Positions 33,214 to 41,327 of a DNA stretch of 64,000 nucleotides are shown one piece after another. This DNA is from Paenibacillus thermotolerans (GTDB lineage: Bacteria > Bacillota > Bacilli > Paenibacillales > YIM-B00363). The stretch is taken from NCBI RefSeq assembly GCF_028745515.1, contig NZ_JAQZSG010000012.1, positions 62,001-126,000 of the forward strand, in the 5' to 3' direction. A program made the translations under genes and the position numbers. The notes below the pieces were generated by a model, which was given only the letters and a program-made list of their open reading frames with translations, ran no database searches and had not been told where the DNA came from. Each line of letters starts with the position of its first letter. Positions within the stretch are counted from its first letter, which is position 1.

Positions 33214-33454
33214 GTGATGGGGGCGGACGTACAATCTGCTCTCAAAGAACTGTTTGCCGATACACTGCAAGAAATGCTGGAAGCAGAGCTTGATCATGAG
33301 CTGGGGCATTGTCTTTTAATCGTTATCTTTAATGAAAGCTTTCACTTGATCCTTGCTGAACTTCGGAGCTACTGTGCTCATCCTTCCAATCCAACCTTTC
33401 CTTCTAGTCTAATTGATAGACTGGAGAAATATACACAGTTTATTTTACAGACCC
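33214..33454. mobile_element. IS256-family transposase remnant split by an inversion
   Basis: On the plus strand, 33214-33306 encodes DVQSALKELFADTLQEMLEAELDHELG, the part of an IS256 transposase normally found around residues 25-50. On the minus strand, 33381 down to 33316 encodes MSTVAPKFSKDQVKAFIKDND and then a stop, the usual first 21 residues. The two pieces should be contiguous on one strand, so an inversion has broken the gene. Further right, 33430-33454 read inward on the minus strand gives GGGTCTGTAAAATAAACTGT, an IS256-type terminal inverted repeat. The rest of the element is missing. Confidence 0.7.
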
Positions 33455-33694
33455 TGGAAAAAGGAAATAACATTAAATAAGGTGGTTCTTAATTACAAGC
33501 AAGAAGATGGAACCTTGCTCCAATCGAGAGCGTTTGACGTGAACACCACACGGCGACAGGAGGTTTAAAATTATAGAACTCCCTCCTTATCAAGCTTAGT
33601 CAATCAAGGCACCAAATATTAAGTCTACGAAGGGGTACCCAGGCAGGTGCCCCTTCAATTTCGCTTTTTAGATGATTCGAGGCTTCTTTATAAT

Positions 33695-34498
33695 CTAAAA
33701 TGTGATAGGCACTTCTACCAAATCTTGTATACTTCCGTTCCGTGCGCTGCGCGTATACACCATTAGCGTACCCGTCGGAGTCGTCGGAGCGTGATCGAAA
33801 AAGAGCTGCGTCTCGAACTGGCCGAACGCAGGGGCGCCTTCCGCCGCCGTTATGGCCCGTTCTCTAGTAACGATGCGGCCCATCGCATCGCGAATTTGGT
33901 ACAGCACCGTCGCCTCGAACGCACGAGCCACCCCGACTAAACGTTGTCCCGAAGCAACTTTCATGCCGGGCAGCGGCTCGAACACGACCACATTGGTAGA
34001 CGAGCGCAGCGGGATAACGAACCGGAAACCGGGATAAATGAGGTCGAGCGAAAAGCCCGGACGGTTACGATTTGCTCGCACGACCTCACTCATCGGTACG
34101 CCGAATTGTCGGGAAATACGAAACAACGAATCTCCCTGCATCACTTCGTAAACAAACGCGGGAATATATAACAATTGGGCTACCATAAGGTTGTTGGGGT
34201 TCTCTATTTGATTCACCGCGGCCAATATGTCGACGCCGACCGAAAAGCGTTCGGCGATTTGCGACAGCGTGTCGCCCGAAGCGACCTGGTACAAGACGGA
34301 ACTTTGCTGCGACGTGCCTGGCAATCTGGCCAGCAGCACTTGCCCTGGATAAATGAAATCAGGCTCTGTAATGGGCGGAAACAGTGAATTGATTTGCACG
34401 AGAGATGGGACGGACGTTCCGAATTGGTCGGCAATGGTGTAAAGAGAGTCGCCGGTGCGAACCCTATATACGACATGGGTTCCCGGGGAGATCGGCAT
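33695..34498 (-). CDS. Triple-LysM protein with C-terminal Gmad2 domain
   Basis: The 267-residue protein has three LysM domains (about residues 7-58, 66-112 and 114-163, each opening with a YRVRTGDSLYTIA-like strand) that bind peptidoglycan. A Gmad2 immunoglobulin-like domain (about residues 172-266) begins at FEPLPGMKVASGQRLVGVARAFEA. Gmad2 is found in spore germination proteins such as GerM relatives. No signal peptide is present, which fits mother-cell expression and coat or cortex deposition. ATG 34498 follows AAGGAG by nine bases. A CATATGATA motif (CATANNNTA) lies about 32 bases upstream. A terminator-like GC-rich hairpin lies near 33636-33656. Confidence 0.85.
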   Translation of the reverse strand: MPISPGTHVVYRVRTGDSLYTIADQFGTSVPSLVQINSLFPPITEPDFIYPGQVLLARLPGTSQQSSVLYQVASGDTLSQIAERFSVGVDILAAVNQIENPNNLMVAQLLYIPAFVYEVMQGDSLFRISRQFGVPMSEVVRANRNRPGFSLDLIYPGFRFVIPLRSSTNVVVFEPLPGMKVASGQRLVGVARAFEATVLYQIRDAMGRIVTRERAITAAEGAPAFGQFETQLFFDHAPTTPTGTLMVYTRSARNGSIQDLVEVPITF

Positions 34499-34529
34499 TG
34501 GAAACAACTCCTTTTTCTAGGTTCTCACC

Positions 34530-34555
34530 TATCATATGCAGCCGCTAGCAAGTGT
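34530..34555 (-). promoter_or_regulatory. Sigma-K-like promoter of the LysM-Gmad2 gene
   Basis: On the minus strand CATATGATA matches CATANNNTA, with an AC dinucleotide 15 bases further upstream, the spacing and motifs of sigma-K promoters. It lies 32 bases before the start. Confidence 0.4.
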
Positions 34556-34775
34556 GATCAAAGCCCAGAAATTGCCGGACCTTCTCCTTTATTACGAAAC
34601 AATGTATTGTACCCAATATCTGTTATATTCGGCAGACCAATTCGTAAGGGAACTTTATTATGCTATGATTCACGCAGATGTTGAAAAGCTTGATAAGCTG
34701 ACATCAACGGAGATAGAGGTTTTGAGGATTATTTTGCAGTTGAATGGCAATGTTAACGTATTAGTGCCAGCATGA
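34536..34775 (+). CDS. Possible small protein of unknown function
   Basis: This 79-codon frame gives a mixed hydrophobic and acidic peptide ending in KLTSTEIEVLRIILQLNGNVNVLVPA. It has no convincing ribosome site. ATG 34599 would give a 58-residue version. A hairpin (AGGAGAG with CTCTCCT, 34775-34803) starts at its stop codon. No family is recognised and it may not be a real gene. Confidence 0.25.
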   Translation: MQPLASVIKAQKLPDLLLYYETMYCTQYLLYSADQFVRELYYAMIHADVEKLDKLTSTEIEVLRIILQLNGNVNVLVPA

Positions 34776-35227
34776 GGAGAGTCATCAAAAAAATGGCTCT
34801 CCTGTTGATAATATTCAACTATAGAGAAAGCAATAAACGGCTGACGCGCTTATCATTTCCTATCATGCTTGGTGGAAACGCCTGTGAGTACAACAGCAAC
34901 TAAAACCATCAATCCCCCGAACTTCAGCTTGTATCTACGAAGTTAACAATCTTGCAATGACCGCTTTACATACAGTCGTCATTATTTAGTGTTGCTGAAA
35001 ATACAGTCGATGGCTGATGATTGAAAAACACTATACAGGTGGATAAACCTATGTAAAAATATGCAGAAACGGACGAGAGGTTAAGCTAGCGGATAACATT
35101 AAACAAGATTGGGTTCCATGTGGTTCCTCTTTTATTGAAGTGAGGAGCAGTAGTGGTTGATATATCATTTGAGGAAAATTACTACCCATTTGGAGACGAC
35201 AAATAAAGCAAAATGCGCGTCAATATA
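34776..35227. other. Spacer without an intact gene
   Basis: After the weak hairpin at 34775-34803 there is no plausible gene. On the minus strand near 34850-34935 a short open piece reads KLKFGGLMVLVAVVLTGVS and then a stop, resembling the end of a membrane protein. I cannot assign it. The right end meets the terminal repeat of the IS256 remnant. Confidence 0.4.
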
Positions 35228-35575
35228 GGGTCTGTCAAGAATTTTGTGTAAGCTCTCCTAGAAAAAACTGTCGGATAGCTTAAGGCAGGTGCGGGCTATC
35301 CGTTCGGGGAAGAAGACCGAGAGCTGCAGTAATATCTGTCCCCAGTTTTGAACACGGCCAGTCCATTGCGAGTGACGTCCATGGTAGCCAGGTAGAAGCT
35401 GTAACGGTCGATTCTGCCATTTTTTGATCAAGAGAATGAGCTTGTTCGTCACGTTCGAGATCATCGCCGGGGACACTTCAATCCCGTACTGATTGGATAG
35501 GTGATCTTGAATGTCTCGGGTACTTACGCCTTTGGCATACATTGCGATGATCTGATCCTCAATGCCGGTTTTCAC
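35228..35575 (-). mobile_element. IS256-family element remnant, 5'-truncated and internally deleted
   Basis: The minus-strand frame reads GIEDQIIAMYAKGVSTRDIQDHL and GIEVSPAMISNVTNKLI, then KKWQNRPL, typical of the IS256 transposase middle, and jumps to NWGQILLQLSVFFPERI, its C-terminal end. The catalytic DDE domain between them is missing. Plus-strand 35228-35251, GGGTCTGTCAAGAATTTTGT and on, is the terminal inverted repeat at the 3' end. The 5' end abuts an MFS gene scrap. The element cannot move by itself. Confidence 0.8.
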
Positions 35576-35666
35576 GACGATTTATATCGCGAGCGGCACG
35601 GGAGTGGAGCCTAAGGAGCAGGGGGTCGCCTCCGCCTTGGTCACGACCGGTCAACAACCGCTATAA
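35574..35666 (+). pseudogene. Scrap of an MFS drug transporter
   Basis: The frame TTIYIASGTGVEPKEQGVASALVTTGQQPL and stop resembles the segment before transmembrane helix 11 or 13 of EmrB/QacA-type efflux proteins (EQGxASALVTTGQQ). Only about 30 residues remain. The upstream part is replaced by the IS256 remnant and the downstream part is lost. Confidence 0.55.
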
Positions 35667-35833
35667 GGCCTTTGCGACAAGCAGTTTGGTTATTCCTTCA
35701 AGGAAAGTCCATTCTTCAATGGCCCCGTTCCGCAGGATAGCATGCTCCAGCAGCACATGCTGAAATTCCGAAAGCAAGAGGAACTAGCGTTTGCACAAGA
35801 ATCGTTCTGTCCCGTTTCAAGTTTATACCGCAC

Positions 35834-36505
35834 TTACAGATAGGGCAGTAAATTGTTCAAGATGACGGCATATCCGTTTGCGTATATGTGAATTCCGTCG
35901 CTGCTGAATTCCGATTTCAAATTTCCTTCCTCGTCCGTCAGCCCTTCGTTCACATCAATGAAGGTTTGGTTGTGCTTGGCCGCAAGCCGCTCGATCGCCC
36001 GGTTCGCTTCCCGAATCGCCTCGTTCGTCCTGCGCTGGAACACCTCTTCCATGGAAGCTTTGGGCACGAAGGGAAACTCCGCCTTGGCGTTCACGGGGTA
36101 ATAGGCCATGACATACACCCGGCAGTCGGGAAGCCGCCTGGCAACTTGGGTCAGAATCTCATCGTAATTCGCCAGCAGATGCTTCAGCCGATAGCCGGGT
36201 GCGCTGATATCGTTGGTTCCGATGTTGATAAAAAGCTTGGAGGGCTCCAGCTCGAAGATGCACGCCTCCATGGACGCGAGTAAATCTGCCGTCACATAGC
36301 CGGCAATTCCGCGATTATAGATGCAATATCGGGTCTCCAACTTCATCTGCATTTCATTGATCGGGAAAAACTCCATCAGTGAAGAACCGGCAAGCACCGT
36401 TTGTCCCTTCGAAGCGAGCTGGTTGAGGATGTGGTATTTCCGTACCTTTTCCTTCTTCTCGTCATGCACTTCCGGCAGAGCCGGTTCCTTCGATGTATTT
36501 GTCAT
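35834..36505 (-). CDS. SGNH/GDSL-family hydrolase
   Basis: The 223-residue soluble hydrolase shows block I as VLAGSSLMEFFP (catalytic Ser near residue 41), the block II Gly in GIAGY, block III as NIGTNDI and block V as DGIHIYANGY with the Asp-x-x-His of the triad. Family members are esterases, lipases or glycan deacetylases. The absence of a signal peptide suggests a cytoplasmic substrate. AAGGAGG lies nine bases before the ATG. It is flanked by decayed DNA on both sides but is itself intact. Confidence 0.85.
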   Translation of the reverse strand: MTNTSKEPALPEVHDEKKEKVRKYHILNQLASKGQTVLAGSSLMEFFPINEMQMKLETRYCIYNRGIAGYVTADLLASMEACIFELEPSKLFINIGTNDISAPGYRLKHLLANYDEILTQVARRLPDCRVYVMAYYPVNAKAEFPFVPKASMEEVFQRRTNEAIREANRAIERLAAKHNQTFIDVNEGLTDEEGNLKSEFSSDGIHIYANGYAVILNNLLPYL

Positions 36506-37128
36506 CCGTCATGCCTCCTTCTCGTAGCTCACTTCCATTTTACTTATTCGCGGCATTCCAGCAAGCCCCCCTGGTTCCCGCCAATACCCAATTGAGGTAT
36601 ACCTTTGCCGAAAATGTTCGTAGAAGGAGCGCACCTGCCGTACCGGATTGGTCGGATCAGACGCTGCCTGTTCCGTTTAACTACCCTGAAAATAACGAGT
36701 AACGTACTCCTAAAAATGACAACAACCGCATGCTCGTTCAATCAGAATATCATGAAACTCACCTTTCTACGGCAAATTGAATTGAGGGCTGAGGATAACG
36801 GGTAACGATAGCATAATGTAAGTGTTGTCCGCCGTCTGTTTATAGACGGCGGTCTTTTTCATTGCATAATTCGCTGAACTATCAATACCTTTATTACCCT
36901 AAACTTTTAATAGTTTAACGCTCTTTTTTCATGTAGGGGGCATTTCGCCGAAGATTATTGCTGGAAAGAACAGTGTTGCTGAACATTCTGGAAGAAAGAA
37001 AAAAGGTTTTAAAGAGAAGTCCCTTCTGTTTGTAAGCCAATTTATACCATTTAAAAATTTAAAGATTAATTTACGTTATAATATTAACTCTAAACTCCAA
37101 TAAAGAATGTAGAAAGGGGAAATGGAAC
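36506..37128. other. Spacer with a terminator and an unassigned gene scrap
   Basis: No intact gene is present. A plus-strand open piece ending at 36702 reads SAPAVPDWSDQTLPVPFNYP and stops, which looks like the C-terminus of a lost protein. A terminator-like hairpin GCCGTCT/AGACGGC with T run lies at 36831-36857. From about 36880 the sequence is AT-rich and leads into nagZ with a TATAAT at about 37077-37082. Confidence 0.45.
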
Positions 37129-38889
37129 ATGAGAAGAAAAAGAAATAAACGGAATAAGCTACGTATTCTTACGATTCTACTTATAATTTTAGCCTTAATG
37201 ATTGGCGTTTATTTTTATGCAAACAAAGAAAATGGCAGCGAACAGACGCCAGTTAAAGAAAGTCCAATGACAACTAAACCTTCTGATAATACACCTTCCG
37301 GTAAAAATACAGTGGATTCGACGAATGATCAGAATTCAAATCTTGAGAAATTAGTGGAAGATACGTTTTCCTTATCAAAGGTGGGTAAGGTTCCGAACAT
37401 TTCCTTTGTTTCTGGTAAAACAGAACGGAAGGAAGTAAATCATGAGTGGGGAAATTCAGACCATATTTCGGAAACTGCTAAAGGCAGGTATGAGGAATAC
37501 GCGAGTCAACATGCAACAATCGGCTATGCCGATCAGACTGTAAATGATATACGATCTTATGATCCTGAACTACAACATATTTCTTTACATGAAATTAAGA
37601 AAAATGGTGGAGAACCCGACGCCATTCGATACTATAAAGATTCAACTTATGACCAAATGATACTTGTTTATCATGCAACGGTTTCTAGTGATTTATTATG
37701 GGTTTTGCCTAAACCAACAGAGCAGGAACCAAATCCTAAAGTTCACCATATCTCACTCTATACACAGGTAGAAAAAACGCCAAATCAACAAGAAAATCAA
37801 ACCATTTCAGAAGTTATTTCTAAAATGAGTGTAGAAGATAAAATTGGGCAGATGATTTTTGCTGGGATTTCCGGGACTACAATGAATGACAACGACAAAA
37901 AATTAATAGGCCAATTCCATGTTGGAGGAATTATTTTTTACAAAAGAAATTTTGATACCCCTGAACAAACCGTTAAACTTGTGAATCAGTTGAAAGCGGG
38001 AAATCGTTCGGATCTACCGATATTTTTAGGCGTCGACCAAGAAGGAGGAAGAGTAACAAGATTGCCAGGCGGTCTTGTTAACTTTCCTCCAAATAAACAG
38101 ATTGGTCAGGTAAATGATCCTGAGTTTTCTTACAAAGTTGGAGCACTTTTAGGCCAAGAATTAAAAGAATTTGGTTTAAATCTCAATTTTGCACCCGTTC
38201 TTGATATTAACAGCAATCCAAAAAATCCTGTGATCGGGGATCGATCATTTGGTAACAATCCGGAGATCGTAAGTGAACTTGGGATTCAAACAATGAAAGG
38301 GTTAGAGTCGCAAAACGTCATCCCTACCGTTAAGCATTTTCCTGGTCACGGAGATACATCGGTTGATTCCCATCTGGAACTCCCAATTGTAAATAAAAGC
38401 CTTAAGGAACTAAAGAAACTAGAATTAATTCCGTTTGAACGTGCGATTGAACAGGGAGCAGATGTTGTGATGGTTGCCCATATCTTATTGCCGGAATTGG
38501 ATGAAACCAATCCAGCGTCCATGTCAAAGGCTGTCATGACGGATCTTCTTAGAAAACAAGTAGGTTTCACGGGAGTCATCATAACAGACGATATGGCAAT
38601 GGGAGCCATTACAGAACATTTCGATATTGGCAAAGCAGCAGTAGAATCAGTAAAGGCAGGAAGCGATATTATTTTAATGGGGCATGAGTATAATAATGCT
38701 GTTAAGATTATCTCCTCTTTAAAAACCGCTGTTCAACATGGGGATATTTCAGAACAAAGACTAAATGAAAGTATGGAAAGAATTATTCGGCTAAAAAGGA
38801 AATATAGCATTAATGATACGAAAGTGGAAAATCCTAACATAAGTGAAATAAATGACTCAATCAATAGTCTTCTGGAGTCTGTAAAATAG
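37129..38889 (+). CDS. nagZ: Membrane-anchored beta-N-acetylhexosaminidase (GH3, NagZ) with N-terminal YjgB-like domain
   Basis: The 586-residue protein has a basic start and one transmembrane anchor (residues 11-29), then a domain (about 85-225) with SKVGKVPNISF and GYADQTVNDIRSYDPELQ resembling DUF4309/YjgB. A GH3 catalytic domain follows with KHFPGHGDTSVDSH (about residue 402, the Bacillus-type Asp-His general acid pair) and ITDDMAMGAI with the nucleophile Asp near residue 487. It removes N-acetylglucosamine from muropeptides in cell-wall recycling. GAAAGGGG precedes the ATG. Base composition and codon use are far more AT-rich than the flanking core genes, suggesting acquisition from a low-GC Bacillus-like donor. 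Confidence 0.88.
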   Translation: MRRKRNKRNKLRILTILLIILALMIGVYFYANKENGSEQTPVKESPMTTKPSDNTPSGKNTVDSTNDQNSNLEKLVEDTFSLSKVGKVPNISFVSGKTERKEVNHEWGNSDHISETAKGRYEEYASQHATIGYADQTVNDIRSYDPELQHISLHEIKKNGGEPDAIRYYKDSTYDQMILVYHATVSSDLLWVLPKPTEQEPNPKVHHISLYTQVEKTPNQQENQTISEVISKMSVEDKIGQMIFAGISGTTMNDNDKKLIGQFHVGGIIFYKRNFDTPEQTVKLVNQLKAGNRSDLPIFLGVDQEGGRVTRLPGGLVNFPPNKQIGQVNDPEFSYKVGALLGQELKEFGLNLNFAPVLDINSNPKNPVIGDRSFGNNPEIVSELGIQTMKGLESQNVIPTVKHFPGHGDTSVDSHLELPIVNKSLKELKKLELIPFERAIEQGADVVMVAHILLPELDETNPASMSKAVMTDLLRKQVGFTGVIITDDMAMGAITEHFDIGKAAVESVKAGSDIILMGHEYNNAVKIISSLKTAVQHGDISEQRLNESMERIIRLKRKYSINDTKVENPNISEINDSINSLLESVK

Positions 38890-38911
38890 TTTGTGGGACC
38901 CTTTAGATACA

Positions 38912-38945
38912 GTAGAGGCAGTCAGTTTAACAAGGCGGCCTCTAC
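38912..38945 (+). terminator. Hairpin after nagZ
   Basis: GTAGAGGC pairs with GCCTCTAC around an 18-base loop, 23 bases after the stop. There is no adjacent T run, so termination is uncertain. Confidence 0.45.
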
Positions 38946-39114
38946 ATCGTATTTATTTTTCCGAAATGTGAAGGAGCTGGGGTACAGTAAGAAAATTATA
39001 CCCTTCCGACTTTAATTTCTTAATAATAACTGGCAAAGCCTTGACCGTTCCGTTTAAATCCCGTTATCGTTTTTATGGGTTTCGAGCTGGTTGGACCGTT
39101 TAACTTAAATGTTA

Positions 39115-39165
39115 ATGCGGGAGATTGCGAAAGAAGCCGGCTGTTCCCACACGACGATCTATATT
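39115..39165 (+). pseudogene. Scrap of a TetR-family helix-turn-helix
   Basis: In this frame the sequence reads MREIAKEAGCSHTTIYIY, a textbook TetR recognition helix region, and then runs out of family similarity where the FUSC remnant begins in another frame. It is the remains of a regulator gene lost by deletion. Confidence 0.5.
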
Positions 39166-40207
39166 TACGCGCGGCTCTGCCTGTCCTGATTTGGCTTTTG
39201 TTCGGCCGTTTAGACTACGGCTTGCTGGCAAGCCTAGGCGGATTCACATACCTTTACGTATTTAATCAGCCTTACGCACAAAGAGCGAGACGGACCTTTT
39301 TTATCATGCTGGGTATCTCCTTATGCGTTTTTTAGGGACGCTTTTGGCCCCATATCCATTAAGCTCAGCTATTTTTATGGGCCTCATTACAGTGATACCC
39401 ATTTTTATTTTTGGTGCATAAAGAATTACAGGGCCATCAGCCGTTTTTTTTATTTTAACCTATGCCATGGCTACCGCTATGCCCATAGATCCTTCTTTGG
39501 CACCGCTGCGTGGAGGCATTGTCTTCCTTGGAGGGGCTTTATCCTGGGTTATCTCGATGCTGGGGTGGCTCGTAAACTCTCATGGGCCTGAAACGAATGT
39601 AGTGAAAAAGATCTATTTCGCATTAGCTGATGCCATTGATGCCGTCGGCACACAGCAGTTTAACACCGCCAGACATAAAACCGTTGTCTTGTTAAACGAG
39701 GCAGAAGATATATTGCTCGGAGCTTATCATTCCTTAGCCCAAACAAATACGTTCAAACGATTGTTCTTATTAAATGAGCAAGCGAATGTTATATTCCTAG
39801 AAATCATCGAGTTGTCGATGCATACAAAAAAGAAGCTGCCTCCAGCATTACACGAATCGGTTCGCGTGATCGCACTTGCCATTGAGAAAGCAAAAGTCAG
39901 CAAGGCATCGTTTCCCGATTTGGAGCACGCAGAGCCGGAGATCAATCATCTGCTCAGCAAGATCAAAGAGGCTTATCGAGTTATTAATGAACCGATTGAT
40001 CATACAGAGCGGAAAATTGAGTTTATAAAGCCTTCGTTGAAAAATATTTTATTAGGGAGCTTTGATAAAAACTCAATCGTTTTTCTCACCGCTCTCCGCT
40101 CAGGAATCGTCGTTTTTATTGCGGCAGTCATTGCTTATTCTTTTGATTTTCAACGCTCCTATTGGGTCCCGCTTTCTGCAGCCGCTGAATTAAAGAGTTC
40201 TCTCTAA
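39150..40207 (+). pseudogene. FUSC family (fusaric acid resistance-like) membrane protein, broken
   Basis: The first frame carries LPVLIWLLFGRLDYGLLASLGGFTYLYVFNQPYAQRARRTFF and stops at 39333. Restoring one T in the T run at 39326-39331 brings the reading into GTLLAPYPLSSAIFMGLITVIP. That frame meets a TAA at 39419-39421, then continues without interruption from 39422 with ITGPSAVFFILTYAMATAMP to 40207. The C-terminal half is missing: the frame ends just after YWVPLSAAAEL, the start of the second FUSC half, where the TetR gene begins. It therefore has one frameshift, one nonsense codon and a 3' truncation. Confidence 0.8.
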
Positions 40208-40747
40208 TAAGGCTCCGACTTGTTTGGCCATCACTTTCGGCGGATACGGCATTCCATTCCTGATCCACCACTCGATTACACCTACATAAGCAGTCCCGGC
40301 ATATTGCAAAATCACATCATCACTTAACTCCGTATTTTTTCCGCTTTCTCTGTCAATTTCAGCTTGGAATCCTTTCATAAATGAAGCAAGAAGCCGGGTT
40401 CTGAAAGATGATGGAGCCCCTTTAGCCTCTTTACTTGCCAACATGGTCGAAAAAAATAAAAAATTATGCTCAAAATATTCAAAATAAGGGACAAGCGCAT
40501 CGATCCAATCCATCTCACATGCCCACTTATCCATTTCCACTAATTCATTAAAGTGTGCCTCGATGAGTTTATCCAATAAATCATATTTGTCCTGATAATG
40601 AAGATAAATGGTACCTCGGTTTACGTTTGCCCTGTCCGCAATATCCTGAATGGTAATATCGTCAAAGTTTTTTTCAGTCATCAGTTCAATAACAGCTTTC
40701 TTCAAGGATTCTTGTGTTTTAACAACTCTTCTATCCAATTTGGACAT
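40190..40747 (-). CDS. TetR/AcrR-family transcriptional regulator
   Basis: The 185-residue regulator has an N-terminal helix-turn-helix (residues 10-57, with ITIQDIADRANVNRGTIYLHYQDKYDLLDKL) and a C-terminal ligand-binding region with TetR_C-type features (PSSFRTRLLASFMKGFQAEI). Such proteins repress efflux or stress genes. It overlaps the end of the broken FUSC gene and is divergent from the truncated SDR, with a perfect GTTGATATATCAAC palindrome between. It is intact although both neighbours are broken, so its original target may be lost. Confidence 0.85.
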   Translation of the reverse strand: MSKLDRRVVKTQESLKKAVIELMTEKNFDDITIQDIADRANVNRGTIYLHYQDKYDLLDKLIEAHFNELVEMDKWACEMDWIDALVPYFEYFEHNFLFFSTMLASKEAKGAPSSFRTRLLASFMKGFQAEIDRESGKNTELSDDVILQYAGTAYVGVIEWWIRNGMPYPPKVMAKQVGALLERTL

Positions 40748-40794
40748 CAATATTCACCCAGCCTTCTAAGAAAATTAACATTTTTGATTACTCT

Positions 40795-40808
40795 GTTGAT
40801 ATATCAAC
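40795..40808. promoter_or_regulatory. Probable TetR operator
   Basis: GTTGATATATCAAC is a perfect 14-base palindrome 48 bases from the TetR start and 13 bases before the truncated SDR frame, the usual place for an autoregulatory TetR operator. Confidence 0.55.
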
Positions 40809-40820
40809 GTTTCGCGCTTT

Positions 40821-41084
40821 TTGGCGCACAACAAAAAAGTTTGGTTCATCACGGGTGCCGGACGCGGGATGGGTGTGGAATTTGCCAAAGCCGCACTAGC
40901 TGCGGGTTATCAGGTCGTCGCAACGGGTCGTCATACCGATAAGATGGCTAAAGTCCTCGGGGAAGCTGATAATCTTCTGATCGCAAAATTGGATGTCACG
41001 GAATCTTCGGATGCCGAGGCTGCCGTAAAGTTGGCCGTCGACCGATTTGGAGGCATTGACGTATTGGTTAACAATGCCGGCTAG
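40821..41084 (+). pseudogene. Truncated short-chain dehydrogenase
   Basis: The frame shows KKVWFITGAGRGMGVEFAKAAL and LDVTESSDAEAAVKLAVDRFGGIDVLVNNAG, the cofactor-binding half of an SDR, then stops at TAG 41082-41084, immediately after the NNAG motif. The catalytic Ser-Tyr-Lys half is absent. The start would be TTG 40821 with no good ribosome site, so the 5' end may also be altered. Confidence 0.75.
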
Positions 41085-41155
41085 TCATCAACGATCCGGA
41101 GACGTTTGAGAAACTGGTCGGTACGTTCGACCTCATCGTACTCGTGACTTCTTAG
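41084..41155 (+). pseudogene. Scrap of a zinc-type alcohol dehydrogenase
   Basis: Joined to the SDR scrap in another frame, VINDPETFEKLVGTFDLIVLVTS and a stop resembles the segment after the NAD-binding domain start of MDR-type alcohol dehydrogenases. The similarity is short, so the assignment is tentative. Confidence 0.35.
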
Positions 41156-41178
41156 GTCAGAATGAATTCAGGTGTAGA

Positions 41179-41217
41179 ATAGGACCAATCCGCCATGGAT
41201 TTGGTCCTATATTTTTT
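41179..41217 (+). terminator. Rho-independent terminator
   Basis: ATAGGACCAA (41179-41188) pairs with TTGGTCCTAT (41201-41210), followed by a T run. It probably ended the dehydrogenase gene of which only scraps remain. Confidence 0.75.
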
Positions 41218-41327
41218 TCTATAGCTGTGTAAAAGGAACGTCTGTTTGGAAGGTAGAGGAAGAAAAATGTCGAAAATTGAAATAAGCTAATTTTAAAGAT
41301 GGTTAATCATATCGGTTAAGGAAAGGA

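Noticed and set aside
35668-35833. A minus-strand scrap reading LLEHAILRNGAIEEWTFLEGITKLL
   Set aside because: It is too short and unlike any family I can name, so it is not listed as a gene.
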